Source: Akebia trifoliata
Taxonomy: Eukaryota > Streptophyta > Magnoliopsida > Ranunculales > Lardizabalaceae
Length of the DNA stretch: 64,000 bases
Reading direction: 5' to 3'
NCBI GenBank assembly: GCA_017979445.1
Contig: CM030714.1
Coordinates: forward strand, 18,099,892-18,163,891
Shown here: positions 12,314-24,364 of the stretch, one piece after another
Layout: each line of letters opens with the position of its first letter
How positions within the stretch are numbered: the first letter of the stretch is position 1
The notes under the pieces: model-generated
The model's input: only the letters and a program-made list of their open reading frames with translations
What the model was told of the DNA's origin: nothing
The model's database searches: none
Program-made: the position numbers and the translations under genes

Positions 12314-12354
<41 letters not shown>
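12314..12354. repeat. (TA)n microsatellite
   Basis: About 20 uninterrupted TA dinucleotides. Confidence 0.95.
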
Positions 12355-12360
<6 letters not shown>

Positions 12361-12839
12361 GTTTTTTTTTTATTTCGTTAATTTTCTTCTTACTGTCAAT
12401 GGACAGCATACTAAATTTTTTTTAAAATATAAAAAATGTTGTCGAAGGATGCATCGCACCTTTAAACAAAAAATTTTATTTTTATTTTTTATTTTTAAAC
12501 AACGATACTTAAAAATAGAATCCTAAAACAAAAAGAAAAAAAATAAATTTTCAACATTCATTAATCATCATTTCCTCCTCAAATGAAACTCATGATCTCT
12601 TTAATTACTTAGGGTCATTCTAAATAACCCTCGAGTGAGCCATAATAATAAAATAAAATAAACAAAAATAATACAAACATGCAAGAGCGGAATATTCATA
12701 ATCCAAACATACGATCAATGATTGAACTGAAAAAGATGATAAAAATAAAATAAAAACAGTAAACTAACAACTAAAAACAGTCTAGGTTATTCTAGCAATG
12801 CTCCCTTACTTGGAATTTTTCAAGTTTGATCCTCAAAGG

Positions 12840-12857
12840 TCCCCAATGGAGTTGCCA
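12840..12857 (-). other. Primer-binding site of element A
   Basis: On the minus strand TGGCAACTCCATTGGGGA begins one base after the LTR end (TTCA, then G). It matches the PBS type next to the LTRs at 38600 and 48232. Tat/Ogre elements are known to use this kind of site, reported from memory as tRNA-Arg. It proves that 12859-14585 is a 5' LTR. Confidence 0.8.
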
Positions 12858-12858
12858 C

Positions 12859-14585
12859 TGAAGGCGTCCTCGATCCGCTTGGTGCGCGGATCCGATTTTG
12901 ACCTTTAAGGTTTGAGAGTCGCCACCTATTATTACGGTCTAGGAACCAAATATAGACTCGAAACGGATAAATCAACTAATCTATTACAAAAAATATAGAT
13001 CTGGAGATCACGTTACGGGGTTGGAAGGTGTTAGGCACCAACCCCGCCTAGTCAATGCCAGTCTCTACTTATCCCAAATAAAACTATATTGCTAACAAAA
13101 AAACCTAGATAAAAAAAAAGAATTTCACCTTCGAACGCAACGATTATATTCCCTCAGATCTGATAAAACCGCTCCTTGTACAGTACTCCTCGCTTCATTC
13201 TATCTCCGGATCTGATTTTTGATCTCCGAGGTAAGGTATCTCTTTCTTAGATCTAGATTCTTCGGATTTGTTTACGGATTTCTAAGTATTTTTGAAGGAC
13301 TTCTAGGTATTTTTCAAGCTAAAATCGAATTGTGGGTGTTAAGTAAGGAGTTGGGGCTTCAAAATTAGGGTTTATGAGAGGCTAGGGAAGCTTTTTGACC
13401 TACTTCTCTTAAGGTTTATTTTTGGATAAGAAAATAGGTTGTGAGGATCCCTATTTATAGATTTTTTAAGTGTTTGTTTAGATAGAATTAATGTTTAATA
13501 ATAATTCTTTTAGTTAGAGTTATATTTTAATTAGAATTATTTTAGGTAGAGTTATATTTTACTAAGAATTCTATTAAATAGAGTTATTATTTAATTAAGA
13601 TTGTTAAATAGAATTATTATTTAAGTAGAACTCTATTAGGATTTTGATTTTTGATTTTTTTTAATTGACTTTAAGATTTTGATTTTAGTCTTACTTGATT
13701 GACTTTTAATATCTTGATTTTAGTCTTACTTGTCTGACTTTAATTTTGACTTTAGTCTTACTTGATTGACTTTAATATCTCGACTTTAGTCTTACTTGAT
13801 TGAATTTAATTTTTTGGAGAACCCCCCTCTATTATATCTTTAATTCTTTGGACCCCCAAATGGGGGGGTCCTTGAATAAATATCTTGGCAACCATCAACA
13901 ATTTTGCCTGAGAGCCTGATTGATTTTTTCTGTTTAAATTTTTAAATTAATTTTATTAATGTTTCACTTTAATTATTTAATATTTTATTTACTAATTTAA
14001 AAAAATTTAATTATAAAAATTATAAAATTACCATTTTGCCCTCGGAGATAACTTTTTGTGTTTTAAGTTGATTTTTGATGTTCTAGGATGTTTTAGAATC
14101 AATTTTTTGTAAGGAATTCAATGAAAATATTATTTTGTGTCATTTATGAAAATTTTTGTGTGGAATGGTCGTGAACTTTATGAGGGGCATTTTCGTAATT
14201 TTGTCGAATTCTGTGAAAATTGGAGAAATGGTTTATTTGATTTCGATTTGTTATTTTATGTGTTTGAATAGGTTTTCCTAAGCGTAACATAGGCTCTAGG
14301 GATATTTTAAGATTAGGGGTATTTTGATAATTTTATCATTTTTTAGTGATTTTTATCGTAAAGCTTCTTTTTGTTTGCAAGATGATGATTTCTATGTTTC
14401 TGGGGTCATATTTTCCTAGTGTAGCGTGGTTTCTACAGTTTTGTCAATTCAAGATACCTCATCCGGATTCTGAAACATATCTAGTGACAAAATAAAATAT
14501 TGGAATAATCATCTATCATTGGGAACCGTTGCAATCGGGTTGACGAGTTGATTAATCAGGCGAATGCAAAAATGGGGTGTTTACA
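12859..14585 (-). mobile_element. 5' LTR of element A
   Basis: 1727 bp. The minus-strand start is TGTAAACACCCC at 14585 (one change from TGTAGACACC) and the end is GACGCCTTCA at 12859. It is followed by the PBS and lacks a direct repeat across it, as expected for one LTR of a longer element. Contains TTGACTTTAGTCTTACTTGA repeats near 13670-13800 and a TATTTATAGAT promoter-like box near 13450. Confidence 0.9.
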
Positions 14586-15310
14586 GGTGGCACCATGGTC
14601 TTTCACGATGGAACTGTTGGAAACTTGAAAATTGCACATTTTTCATGATTTTTGGTGTTTTTGCCATTGGGTTGAAATCCCTTTTTAGTTTTTCGATAAA
14701 TACATGAAAGTTAATGAAAATTTGAGACTTTAAATACTTAGAACATCATCTATATTTCAATAGAATGAAATCTAATCGATAGCAAACCTAAAACTATGCT
14801 CAATCAAATCGAAACTACGTGAGCTACGTCGATTCATTGATAAATGTTAAAATGAGAATAACATAAATAATCAAAATTATACCCTATAGAAAATATCATA
14901 TAACTTGAGGGTAGAAGGGAAGGCATTCTACATGTATGGCTTTCGACGATTGATCAGAGGCAAAGAGTGGCACGAAGGTCAAGGTTGGTGATCTTGGATG
15001 CGAGATGTTCGGGTGGTTGCGCTACTCTTAGTGACAACGCTCCATTTATTTCCTATGAAAAAGGACGGATCTTCTCCCAGCTAAATAAAACCTCGAGTGG
15101 GATATATTGAAATCCACTTGCTGATTTTTGGTGAGGGATGGAGAGAATAAAAAGGAAAATAAGTTCAAATATCGTGAGATTGTCGAGTTCGATGCCGTCT
15201 TCAACTTCTTCTTTGTTGTCGAAGTTCAACGATCGCTCCACTTTGACGGATCTAGAAGAGAAAAGAGTGGAAACCTTTGATTCTCTAAGAGCTTAAGTTT
15301 GGGGGTTATT
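14586..15310 (-). mobile_element. Old E-family LTR remnant, distal part
   Basis: Continues, on the minus strand, the LTR that starts at 18267; the two parts were separated by the solo LTR at 15311-17796. Element A truncates it at 14585. A 62-codon minus-strand frame (15241-15053) is open but not recognisable. Homology to the LTR end is not clear here, so the family assignment rests mainly on continuity with 17802-18267. Confidence 0.45.
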
Positions 15311-17801
15311 TGTAACACCCCGAATTTTTAATTCGTATCTCGAGGAAAAAATAAATAGTGAAATTTTAAGAAAATCTTGAAAGTGGGATTTAGGGTAAAA
15401 ATTTTAGGATGTTTCTGATCATTTTTAATGGAATCTGACCTCACCATTAGATTCAAAATGATCGAAAAATATAATTTAGCCTATAAGCACGCTCAAATGC
15501 GAGTCCGAATATGAAAGTTGCAAAATCCTCGATTACCGGGTCGGACCAGGCTAAAATAGTGACTTTTTGTTAGAGAAAGAATTTTTAAAATTCGATTATA
15601 CCATTGGATTCATAACAAAAAATTATTCAACATGGACTATTTATTTGTCAAATTTGGAGACCAGAAAGTCGAATTATCGTCAAAAACGAAAACGACATCA
15701 AGTTTATGGGTCACCTCAGGCCAAAAATGTAAACTTTTGATGGAGACATAATTTGTAGAAATTGACTATACCATTAGATCCGGAACGAAAAATTAGATGA
15801 AATAGAGTATTCATTTGTCAGTTTTGGAATCCGGATGATCAAATTATCATCGATCGAAACAATTAACAAAATACCGAATTCGTCCCACATTTTATTTAAA
15901 TAACATTTTAAAAAAAAAAAATTTGGATGTATTTCCGAAATGTAGAATTCTTTTGTCATTTCAAAAATTCATGTCAAAAATTGCATGATTGATATGTTTA
16001 ATTGTATTTTTAACAAATTATACGTGAGTAAGGTATTTTAACGGGTTATTTCCATCAATTGGGTCTTGTGCACTGCTCGGACCTCGTTTTGATATAAAAT
16101 TTATTTTCTTTTTCAATATTATTGATAAAAAAATAAATTCGTTAGTTGGAAAATGTGATTTAATATTCAATGAACTCATATTGAGTTGATGAATATCAGA
16201 AAATGGATGTTTTATTGAAGAGATTGAAAATTGTAAAAATCGAAAAAAGGGAAAAAGGGTATGAAACGGTAAAATGTCAGAGTCACACCCGAGGGGTGAT
16301 GTCTGCATTTTACGTTGTTGTGTTGTGTGCAGGTTGGTGAACAGATATCCAGGTATAATATTGTTGGTTGCATGTTTATTTAAATTTCTGTTAGCGCGAG
16401 GCGCTCCGTTATGTTATTTATTTTAGGCCGGGTGGCCACACTTGCATGGTAGGAAACTGGATATCTATTCTCAACCTTGTATTGTTAATTTCTCTTTTTT
16501 TTTCAAATGAAAATAATATACATATGTAGCTATTTTGTGAGCTATTAAAGAGTTTGTGAATGCCTGAAGGGATAGTGCGTCATATCATCTGGAGTGGTGT
16601 ACTATTCTGGGATGTACGGTAGGGACCACCAAGCTCATACGTGGTATGGGACGCGTATGAGAGTGGAGTCACAACTGGAATCCGGGTTTATTCCTTTCTA
16701 TCTTTACCAGTGAACTTCTAATGTAAAGGTGGTCGTATACGAATGGTTTGTATCTTTGGGAATCACATGTACGCCTGATAGGCATAGACGAAGATGATTA
16801 GTCAGTGATCACTAACAATCTATAGTAGTCGAACGTTCTGACACATCAAAAAGAGACCCATTGCTTACGGTCACGTCAAACGGCCAGCCTGAGCCGGATA
16901 AATGGTCAACCAAACGTGGTAAACAGCGACCAGCCACAAAATCAGGAACTAAAAAACCAGAGAGAAATTGTAATATCATGTCCCGACTGGGAGCGATCTA
17001 GTCGTGAATCCCAACTCTCTAATTCCAATACTCCACCATTGTGTATTATTTATCTGTTGCTTATTTTGATATATAAAATGAAATGCATGTTTAATATTCC
17101 CATTTGATCAATTAGATTTGTATAAAAAGAGAATGTTATAGTGAGTAATGATGATCGATGTAATGTGAGTTTTAAAATGTTTAGTTGTTCATCCCTGGCT
17201 ATATGTACCAGTTAATCGTAATTTTCTTCTGTAAAAACTCTGTTTATTTTAAAAATGATTCAGTATATTTATTCGTTCATGTTAGGAGAGGTTATTGGCA
17301 GAAATTGTTGCCTCCTTACTGGGTAACCATTGTTACTCACCCTTTCCTTCTCTATTTTTTAGTTTCAGATCTGAAGTTTGACGAGACAGGTATAGAGCAC
17401 GAGTGAGAATCATCTGGTAGGTCAGATAGACAGCCAGAGTTCGTCACTTGGTGAGTATTGGGGTTATTACCTCTAGTGGTGTCAATTTATCCGAGAGTAT
17501 TATACGTGTTGTTTTGAGTGCTAGGATTTCTGTTAGAGTGAGGAATTTTGTATAATCCTGTATTCTAATTATTCTTTCGCACTCTGATCTTTCGTACGTT
17601 ATTAGACGTATGTAAGCTTCCGCTAGTATTATATTTTATTTGTTATATGCAGGATTGTATGTCGTTTATCAGGTGTAGGTTGAACGCCTTGGAATGCTAA
17701 CATAAACAGAGGAGACCATGTCGAAATTTCGAGGTGCTACATAATACCTCGAGATCTGACATGGGGATTTGTGTTAGTGTTCGGCGGGGCGCCACATTAT
17801 T
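15306..17801 (+). mobile_element. Solo LTR, family E, with TSD TTATT
   Basis: The LTR spans 15311-17796 (2486 bp), starts TGTAACACCCCGAATTTTTA and ends GGCGGGGCGCCACA. TTATT flanks it exactly at 15306-15310 and 17797-17801. There is no PBS, PPT or coding domain. It is closely related along its length to the 34779-37809 copy except for a gap of about 0.5 kb near 15880-15920. TGTAACACCC starts are typical of several plant gypsy LTR families; the lineage cannot be set without an internal region. Confidence 0.93.
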
Positions 17802-18267
17802 AGAGAGAAGGAAAAGTGAAGTAAAAGAAATCAGATTTCTTTTATTTAAGGACTAGAGGGGTAAAGTTGGTATTTCTTCTTTATTTCTATTTTCAATGAT
17901 AACTCGACTTTCTGAACTCAGAAATCGACGAATGAATATTTCATTTTCCATAATTTTTCGTTACGGATCTAATGGTATATTCAAAATTTTATAATTCTCG
18001 CTCTATAAGAATTCATTATTTTTGGGTCCCACTTAACATGAAATTCGAGGATTTTTATAACTTTTCCATTCAAACTCGAATTCGAGCGTGCTTACAGGCT
18101 AAAATATGTTTTTCAACCATTTTAAGTCCAATGGCGAAGTTAGATTTCATTGAAAATTAATCGAATAGGATATGAGTATTTTATCCTAAGCCACTCTATC
18201 AAAAAAATTTCTCAAAATTTCAATACTTGATTTCCTCGAGATATGAATTAGAAACTCGGGTATTACA
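17802..18267 (-). mobile_element. Old E-family LTR remnant, proximal end
   Basis: On the minus strand it starts TGTAATACCCGAGTTTCTAA at 18267. Collinear similarity to the start of the E-family LTR follows (TATCTCGAGGAAA, TTTTAGCCTGTAAGCACGCTC, ATACCATTAGATCCGTAACG). It is clearly diverged, so older than the solo LTR inserted beside it. Confidence 0.75.
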
Positions 18268-18272
18268 AAGAG

Positions 18273-20760
18273 GCTTAAATCGACATACCAATCAAGACAT
18301 CAAGTTCTTAAAACCTTAACCAGATCAAATGACATTTCACTTGAGGAAACCTTCTTTGGTGGAACCATTTTTTCTTTCTTACCCACAATTTTTTTTTTTT
18401 TAAAAAGCTTTCTTAAATCTTTCCAGCTTATATAAAAAATCAATAATCTTTTCTTTCTAAACCACACCCACCAACCCTGCGAGGGTGGCCTTCTATTTTG
18501 AACTATGTTTTAACCTGATCCCGAGAAAAATTGGGGTACGTAAGCAACCTAGGAAGTTACTTCAGGCCTAGGTACAAAAAAATATTCTTTCAAGAAAAAT
18601 TTCATTAAAAAGAATTTCTTATCAAACGTACAAAAAAAGGGGTACAAACAAAACAAAACAAAAACAACAATACCAAACTAAGGGCATTTTGGGAATATAA
18701 GCCTTACACCTCTTCATTCTACACTTTGTCCCAGGCCCAACTATTGAGCCCCCCTGAACACTAGTTGAGTTGGTTAAAGAGCAAAAGCCAAAAGCTGTCA
18801 AGCAAAATCTTCAAGATCATCAAGATAAAAAAGATAGTCCGTTAAGTTGAAAATCCGAAAGGGTGATTTACGCAAAAGTTGTGGCATAACTATAAAAAAG
18901 AAAAGTTTGCTAACTAGAAAACTTGGAAAGGCGATCTCAAAAAAAATGAAGACGTCCCAAAAAAAGAAAACAAAAGTTCGTTAGGTTAAAAACCTAAAAA
19001 GGTGACCTAGGTAAAAGCTAAGGCATCAAAAGGAAAATCCGTGAGAACTGCCTAAGGAAAGGCAATAGCAAGCATCATAACGTGTTTAAGTAGAAACATT
19101 AATCCTCCACTAAAGAACTTGTGTCCAACTAGGACAATATTGAAGTCGAAAGAAACTTTAAAGCCATCTCAAACGTTTTGGATTTTTAAAAGTAATTTTA
19201 CTTGTCCAAGTATTTCGAAAGGGAAAAACTAGAACCATTGACCCATTTTGAAGGAGATGATCTTCTATTCCAATTATTATCAAAATTTTAAGTCCACTTC
19301 AAGCATTTCTTAAAAAAGGAAAATGGTCAATTCCTTATTACGCATATAATAATCTTAAGAATCCTAAAAATTTAAAGAAATGTCAATTCCTCCATTTGTC
19401 ATTTGCCAAAGTTGATAGTCTCTCATTCATACTTTCCAATGCAATTAAGTTCATCAACTTCATAGTCAAGCTCCAGTTAGAAGTTAACCTTAAACTTGAG
19501 GCATTTTCGAACAGTCATCATTATTCAAAAATTTCATTCTTAATCAAATGATCAAAAAAATATTACTCAAAAAATTCTAAAAGTCTGGTGGAGCCCAATG
19601 CTAATTATGAATCTAGATATATGACAAGCCAATATAAAGGCCCAATTGATCCGAGCCCGACAACACTATGACTCTAATAAAATCAAATTCGTTGGTGTAA
19701 GACTTCTAAGGCATTCGACTTTTTGAAATTTTTGGTATGAATCCTTTAAGATTTTATTTTATTTTCAAAAATCAAACTCGTTGGTGTAAGACCATTAAGG
19801 CATTGACTTTCCGAAAATTTTATCCTTTAAGGTTTATATTTATTTTCTACCTTGAGTTCAAAAATATCGTGACTTCCATCATTTCACAAATTCGAAAATA
19901 TCGTGGCTTCTACCTAGAGTCCAAAAATATCGCGACTTCTATCCATCTTCTATTCAAAAATACCGTTACTCCCATCATTTTGCAAGCCCAAAAATACTGT
20001 AATTTCAACCTTGAGTTCGAAAATACCGTGACTCTCCTCATCCTAAGTCCAAAAATTCCATAACTCTAACCATTTCACAAACCCGAAAATATAGTGGCTC
20101 TGAGTTCGAAAATATCGTGACTCCATCCAATCATCTTAAGTCTGACAATACCGGGACTCCCAATCATCTTAAGTCCGAAAATACCATGACTCCAACCATC
20201 TTGAGCTTAACAATATTGTGGCTCTAATCAATCATATTCACAAACCAAGATTTCATCAAGTTGCAGCCTAGAGATACGGAGGTTCACCATACAGAGTTCA
20301 AAAATACTGAAACTTTGTTCATTTCTACTCAACAAAATTACTTATATCCTTTTATCATTGCAGGCATACAACGCATACATGCACTATTTACAAAAAAATT
20401 GATGCTTTATCAAGTTTTATCATCTTTTTTCAGTGAGAGTTTCGAAACTCTGGGACCTGACACCTTTAAGCAATGAAAATTTACACTCGAGGACTGGATC
20501 ACTACTCAAAGCATTACACAAGAACACACTGGACTTTGATTTTATCTTACGAAGTTTTATCATTTTTTTGTTAACGAGAGCTCACACTCAAAGACCTGAA
20601 TTTTTTTAGTCCAGGGTGAACTTTACCCTCAAGGATCTGGTCGTCCTAAATAATTAACGAATCAGACTGCAAAATGCAATATCACTCACTTTGCCTTTCG
20701 AATGATGCATTATCTACTTATCTACCAAATAGATTTGCCATATAGATTTCTTATACCTAG
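18273..20760 (+). mobile_element. Element B: 3' noncoding part of a Tat-like element
   Basis: Plus-strand relative of element A's 3' region, inverted with respect to it. It carries ATTGGGGTACGTAAGCAACC near 18530, then blocks of the form GTTAGGTTAAAAACCTAAAA..GGTGACCTAGGTAAAAG (18838-19020). Repeats follow, then an ACTTTACCCTCAAGGATCTG block (20620) matching the complement of 2170-2235. No LTR, PBS or coding domain remains. The upstream part is missing at the E-family remnant. Confidence 0.65.
19740..20250. repeat. Tandem repeats of about 30 bp (aaaataccgtgactcc)
   Basis: Roughly 14 variants of AAAATATCGTGACTCCAACC followed by a CATCTTGAGTCCG-like spacer. They occupy the same place in element B as the 33-bp array does in element A, but the unit sequence is unrelated. 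Confidence 0.75.
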
Positions 20761-22451
20761 AGAAAAAAGTCTCAAAAAAATAAAATGCAACTATATACCT
20801 GCAAATTGTACTATTTTTTTCTTGAAAACTATTTCACCTTTGATTTTTCCATGCAATCATACAAATCCTTGCACAGTTTGAAACTTGTTCTCTATACCTA
20901 AATAAATGCTGCAAGAAATAAAGTTTGAAACAAATTTAACACACTAGCTTTCCATTTGTATTTCAAATGATCATTTAGAGAGAAATGATCCACATTCTTC
21001 CTTAACAACCTTGACTAATATGATTAACTTCATAATCGTACCCTTCACTTCTGGTTGTTATTAGGGGCTTGTCCAATTTTTGCTAGAATTATTTTCTATC
21101 TTATTTTTATTATTCTTTAAAATTGATTTCAATCCAAACTAATATTGTACAATTCCCATTTTCAATTTTTTTCAGGTGCACTCATAATTGCTTACAATGA
21201 TTCCACCCTTACTCTTTTTTTATAAAATAAAATATAAAAACAAATAAGAAAATTGAGTTTCAAAAAAATAAAATGCAACTATATACCTACAAATTGTATT
21301 TTTTTTTCTTAAAAACTATTTCACCTTTTAATTTTTCCATGCAATCATACAAACCCTTACACAATTTGAAACTTGTTCTCTATACCTAAAGAAATACTGC
21401 AAGAGATATAGTTCAAAACAAATTTAATACACTAACCTTCCATTTGTATTTGAAATGATCATTTAGAGAGAAATGATCCACATTCTTCCTTAACAACCTT
21501 GGCTAATATGATTAACTTCATAATCGTGCCCTTCACTTCTGGTTGTTATTTGGGCTTGTCCAAATTTTGCTAAAATTATTTTCTATCTTACTTTTATTAT
21601 TCTTTAAGATCGATTTCAATCCAAACTAGAATTGTATAATTCCCATTTCGAATTTTTTAGGTACACTTATAATTTCTTACAATGATTCCACCCTTACCTT
21701 TTTTTCATAAAATAAAATATAAAAAAATATATAAAATTTGAGTTTCAAAAAAATAAAATGCAACTATATACTTGTAAATTGGATATTTTTTTTCTTGAAA
21801 ACTATTTCACCTTTGATTTTTCCATGCAATCATACAAACCCTTGCACAATTTGAAACTTGTTCTTTATCCCTAAAGAAATGTTGCAACAGATAAAGTTCT
21901 AAACAAATTTAATACACTAGCTTTCCCTTTGTATTTGAAATGATCATTTAAAGAAAAATGATCCACATTCTTCCTTAACAACCTTGGCTAATATGATTAA
22001 TTTCATAATCGTGCCAGTCACTTCTGGTTGTTATTAGAGGCTTGTCCAAATTTTGTTAAGATTATTTTCTATCTTATTTTTATTATTCTTTAAGATTGAT
22101 TTCCATCCAAATTAGAATTGTACACTACTAGAAAAGAGACCTATACCGACGGTTAGAACTGTCGCTAAATCCTCCTAATTTCGTTGTAAAATATTTTACC
22201 GATGGATAGATTTTTTGTCGGCACTCGTCGAAGATTGTTGGGTCGGTATTTGTTTTAGCGACGACGTAATAAAATTACCATCGGTCTATCCCTTATTTTC
22301 TGGAAAAAAAAATTGTGCGGAAATTTATTTTTCATTAGTGGTTTACATCTTTACCGACAATACTCTTTGCCGTCGCTATATCTTATACCAACAGACTTTG
22401 TAAGTCCGTCGGTATATGCTATTTTGTTAAAAAAAAAATTTTACAAAAGCC

Positions 22452-22474
22452 AGCCCAGCCCAGCCCAGCCCAGC
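22452..22474. repeat. (CCCAG)n short repeat
   Basis: Four to five copies of CCCAG next to the ARM fragment inside CACTA element 1. Confidence 0.85.
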
Positions 22475-22529
22475 GCATACATGCAGTGTTTGCACCAATT
22501 ATTGTATTTCCTATAGTTAAAATCGGTGC

Positions 22530-22825
22530 ACACCTCCGTTGCTTCCGTATTTCCCTGACTCAATTAGCTTCTTAGTGAGTGCCATTTTGAATTTTGGAAG
22601 ATTGGCCAATAACCCGGCTACTGCCATCTGTGCATTGATTTTACTATTGTCCTTGAAAAATCCCACAAATGCCTGAAGCCCCCTCTGCACAAGAAGGGAC
22701 TCAACAATCCCTTGTGGCTCATGTTGGGAAAAGGGGAACAAAAGATTTATAGCGATTTCTCGTATTTCCTGTTTAGAGTCATATAGCAAAGGAAGGATAG
22801 CAGGAATACCGTTGGCGCTCACGTT
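22530..22825 (-). pseudogene. Captured exon fragment of an ARM-repeat (U-box PUB43/44-like) gene
   Basis: The minus-strand frame has about 95 residues of armadillo-type helices. Recognisable stretches are NGIPAILPLLYDSKQEIREI, INLLFPFSQHEPQGIVE, LQAFVGFFKDNSKINAQMA and AGLLANLPKF. The pattern of LL-LP-LL leucines and AxGLLANLP matches plant U-box/ARM E3 ligases of the SAUL1/PUB43-44 type. The U-box is absent. There is no native ATG or stop: the frame is continuous with vector sequence at both ends. The upstream edge abuts ABCC sequence at about 22826 without an intron between. Family assignment is from memory of the motif; another ARM protein is possible. Confidence 0.7.
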
Positions 22826-23668
22826 TGGTAGATAATCCCAATCTTGTGCCCTCCTTCAAATGTGCAAGAGATCCCCCGAAGAACAAGTGGAGTATCAGGA
22901 CTATATTTAATATGTTTGACATCAGTTTCCTTATTAATCATACAATTCATGTGCAAATTGATATAGGAAGTGAAATTCGTGCACACATACATACCTTCAA
23001 ATCATGAATCTCCACTCTGCCAACAGCAAGCCAACTGGCTGCAGGACGCTTTTCTAATATGACTTCTGGGGCTTCAGGAGGAATGTGCATGTATTGGTTT
23101 AGCCTTTCGACAGAAATGATGTAGTTGGCTAACGTGCATTGGTTTTGAATAGAAAACACAAGGGACATATTTAACGAAAGACCATATGAAAATGCCATCC
23201 CAACATATCTTGCCATCAGAAGATTAATAGCCAAAGGGTCATTAGCCAACCTTATTTTCAAGAATATGTCGTTGGTTATATTCTACCAATTTCTACTTAT
23301 AGAACATTTTTGCAATAAACAAAAATCTACTAATGGCACTAGTGATAAGAACTTTAACAGTTGTAGTAGAAACAACATAACCCACCAGCACCAATAGTTC
23401 CCCATGGAAGCAAAACCATGGCAAGTCCAGAAGAGGAAATGACAATGGCACTCAGTATTTCTAAACGTTGTATCAACCACTCATTTGCTAGAAAATTGTG
23501 GAAAAAAGGACTAGCATTTGTGTAGATGAGCTCCAAATTCTTATCGAAGAATCGATCTTCCTCCTCAAAAGCTCTGATTGTCGTTGATCCTGCTATGGCT
23601 TCGGCAAGATGGTTTGCTAATATAGATTTAGTTGTGCCATTGATCCGCATCAATTCTTTTGCAGTAGT
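22826..23668 (-). pseudogene. Captured ABCC transporter fragment (ABCC10-like, TMD2 end to start of NBD2)
   Basis: Three minus-strand exon pieces are collinear with plant ABCC (MRP) transporters. The first (about 23668-23380) reads [28 protein letters not shown] and [13 protein letters not shown]. The second (about 23230-22999) reads [35 protein letters not shown] and [11 protein letters not shown]. The third (about 22920-22828) reads [12 protein letters not shown] and FEGGHKIGI. The intervening stretches look like retained introns: a GTATGT donor follows HDLK. That indicates capture at DNA level, not from mRNA. The fragment stops just before the Walker A motif of the second nucleotide-binding domain, where it hits a TGA at the junction with the ARM fragment. 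Confidence 0.88.
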
Positions 23669-24193
23669 AAAGTAGTAAGAACATTAACAACTAAAACTAT
23701 CAATTTTTTTTTATCCAAAATGAACAGTTGATTTTTCAATGAATTATTGATCAAATGAATAATTGATGTCACAATTACCCATAAAAAAAAAACTAATTAG
23801 AATTATTATTTCTTAAAAGGTTTTGACTTGTGCCTGTAATTTTGTTTGAGACATTCTAAAACAAATTGAGACATCACAATACAATCTATACAAAATGAAA
23901 TATTGAACAAAACATTCAATTCACGGCTTGTACCGTCTCGGAATGTTCAAAACCGATACATCTTGGATGATACATTTTGAGATGGTACGATATTTTGAAC
24001 CTTGGGTACAATGTAATTTGGGCTTTCGGATAAAATGGTGAAAGGAAGTTAATTCAACATACAAAAGATCATACAGCATGATTATGAACTGAAACATGTA
24101 CACTAATTATATAACCATGCCATGTTCAACAAGAAAAAAGTTTTCTTAAATTTCAACCACAATCAACACAACAGAAACAAATTTTGGTTATGA

Positions 24194-24220
24194 AATAATA
24201 ATAATAATAATAATAATAAT
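24194..24220. repeat. (AAT)n microsatellite
   Basis: Nine AAT trinucleotides in CACTA element 1. Confidence 0.95.
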
Positions 24221-24364
24221 AGAAATATAAAGTAGAAATGAAAGATGGACCAACCAATTGTCTTTCATTAACTGAAGAAATGTTGCCGCTTGGAGTAGCA
24301 ACCAGAGCAAGTTACCATCCAGAAGGATGCAGTTCTTTGCTTGAACAGAAGAGTCAAAGGGTGC

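Larger units (their letters stand above)
9767..12590. other. Unassigned AT-rich DNA between leader and PBS of element A
   Basis: In elements C and D the leader motifs begin within about 350 bp of the PBS. Here about 3 kb intervenes, so an insertion is likely, but I could not find its termini. It includes A/T-rich direct repeats (10447-10700) and a moderately GC-rich unique stretch (11100-11760). A pyrimidine-rich block (11820-12060) and a TA microsatellite follow. Open frames are short and resemble nothing I recognise. Confidence 0.4.
1184..14585 (-). mobile_element. Element A: non-autonomous Tat/Ogre-like Ty3/gypsy retrotransposon
   Basis: Minus-strand element. Its 5' LTR is 12859-14585, a PBS follows at 12840-12857, then a leader, a gag remnant (5636-6271), a 3.6-kb noncoding 3' region with tandem repeats, a purine tract (2050-2063) and the 3' LTR ending at 2049. 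The two LTRs pair by shared variants absent from the other copies, for example CTTGAATAAATATCTTGGC and AGGGATATTTTAAG. No protease, reverse transcriptase or integrase is recognisable. The internal region is interrupted by a solo LTR (6414-8153), and 3 kb of unassigned DNA (9767-12590) lies between PBS and leader. The distal end of the 3' LTR is outside the window. The flank next to the 5' LTR is GGTGG, which is the predicted target duplication. Confidence 0.8.

Noticed and set aside
12854..14590. Solo LTR interpretation for 12859-14585
   Set aside because: The flanks GCCAC and GGTGG are not a direct repeat and a PBS adjoins 12859, so it is the 5' LTR of a longer element.
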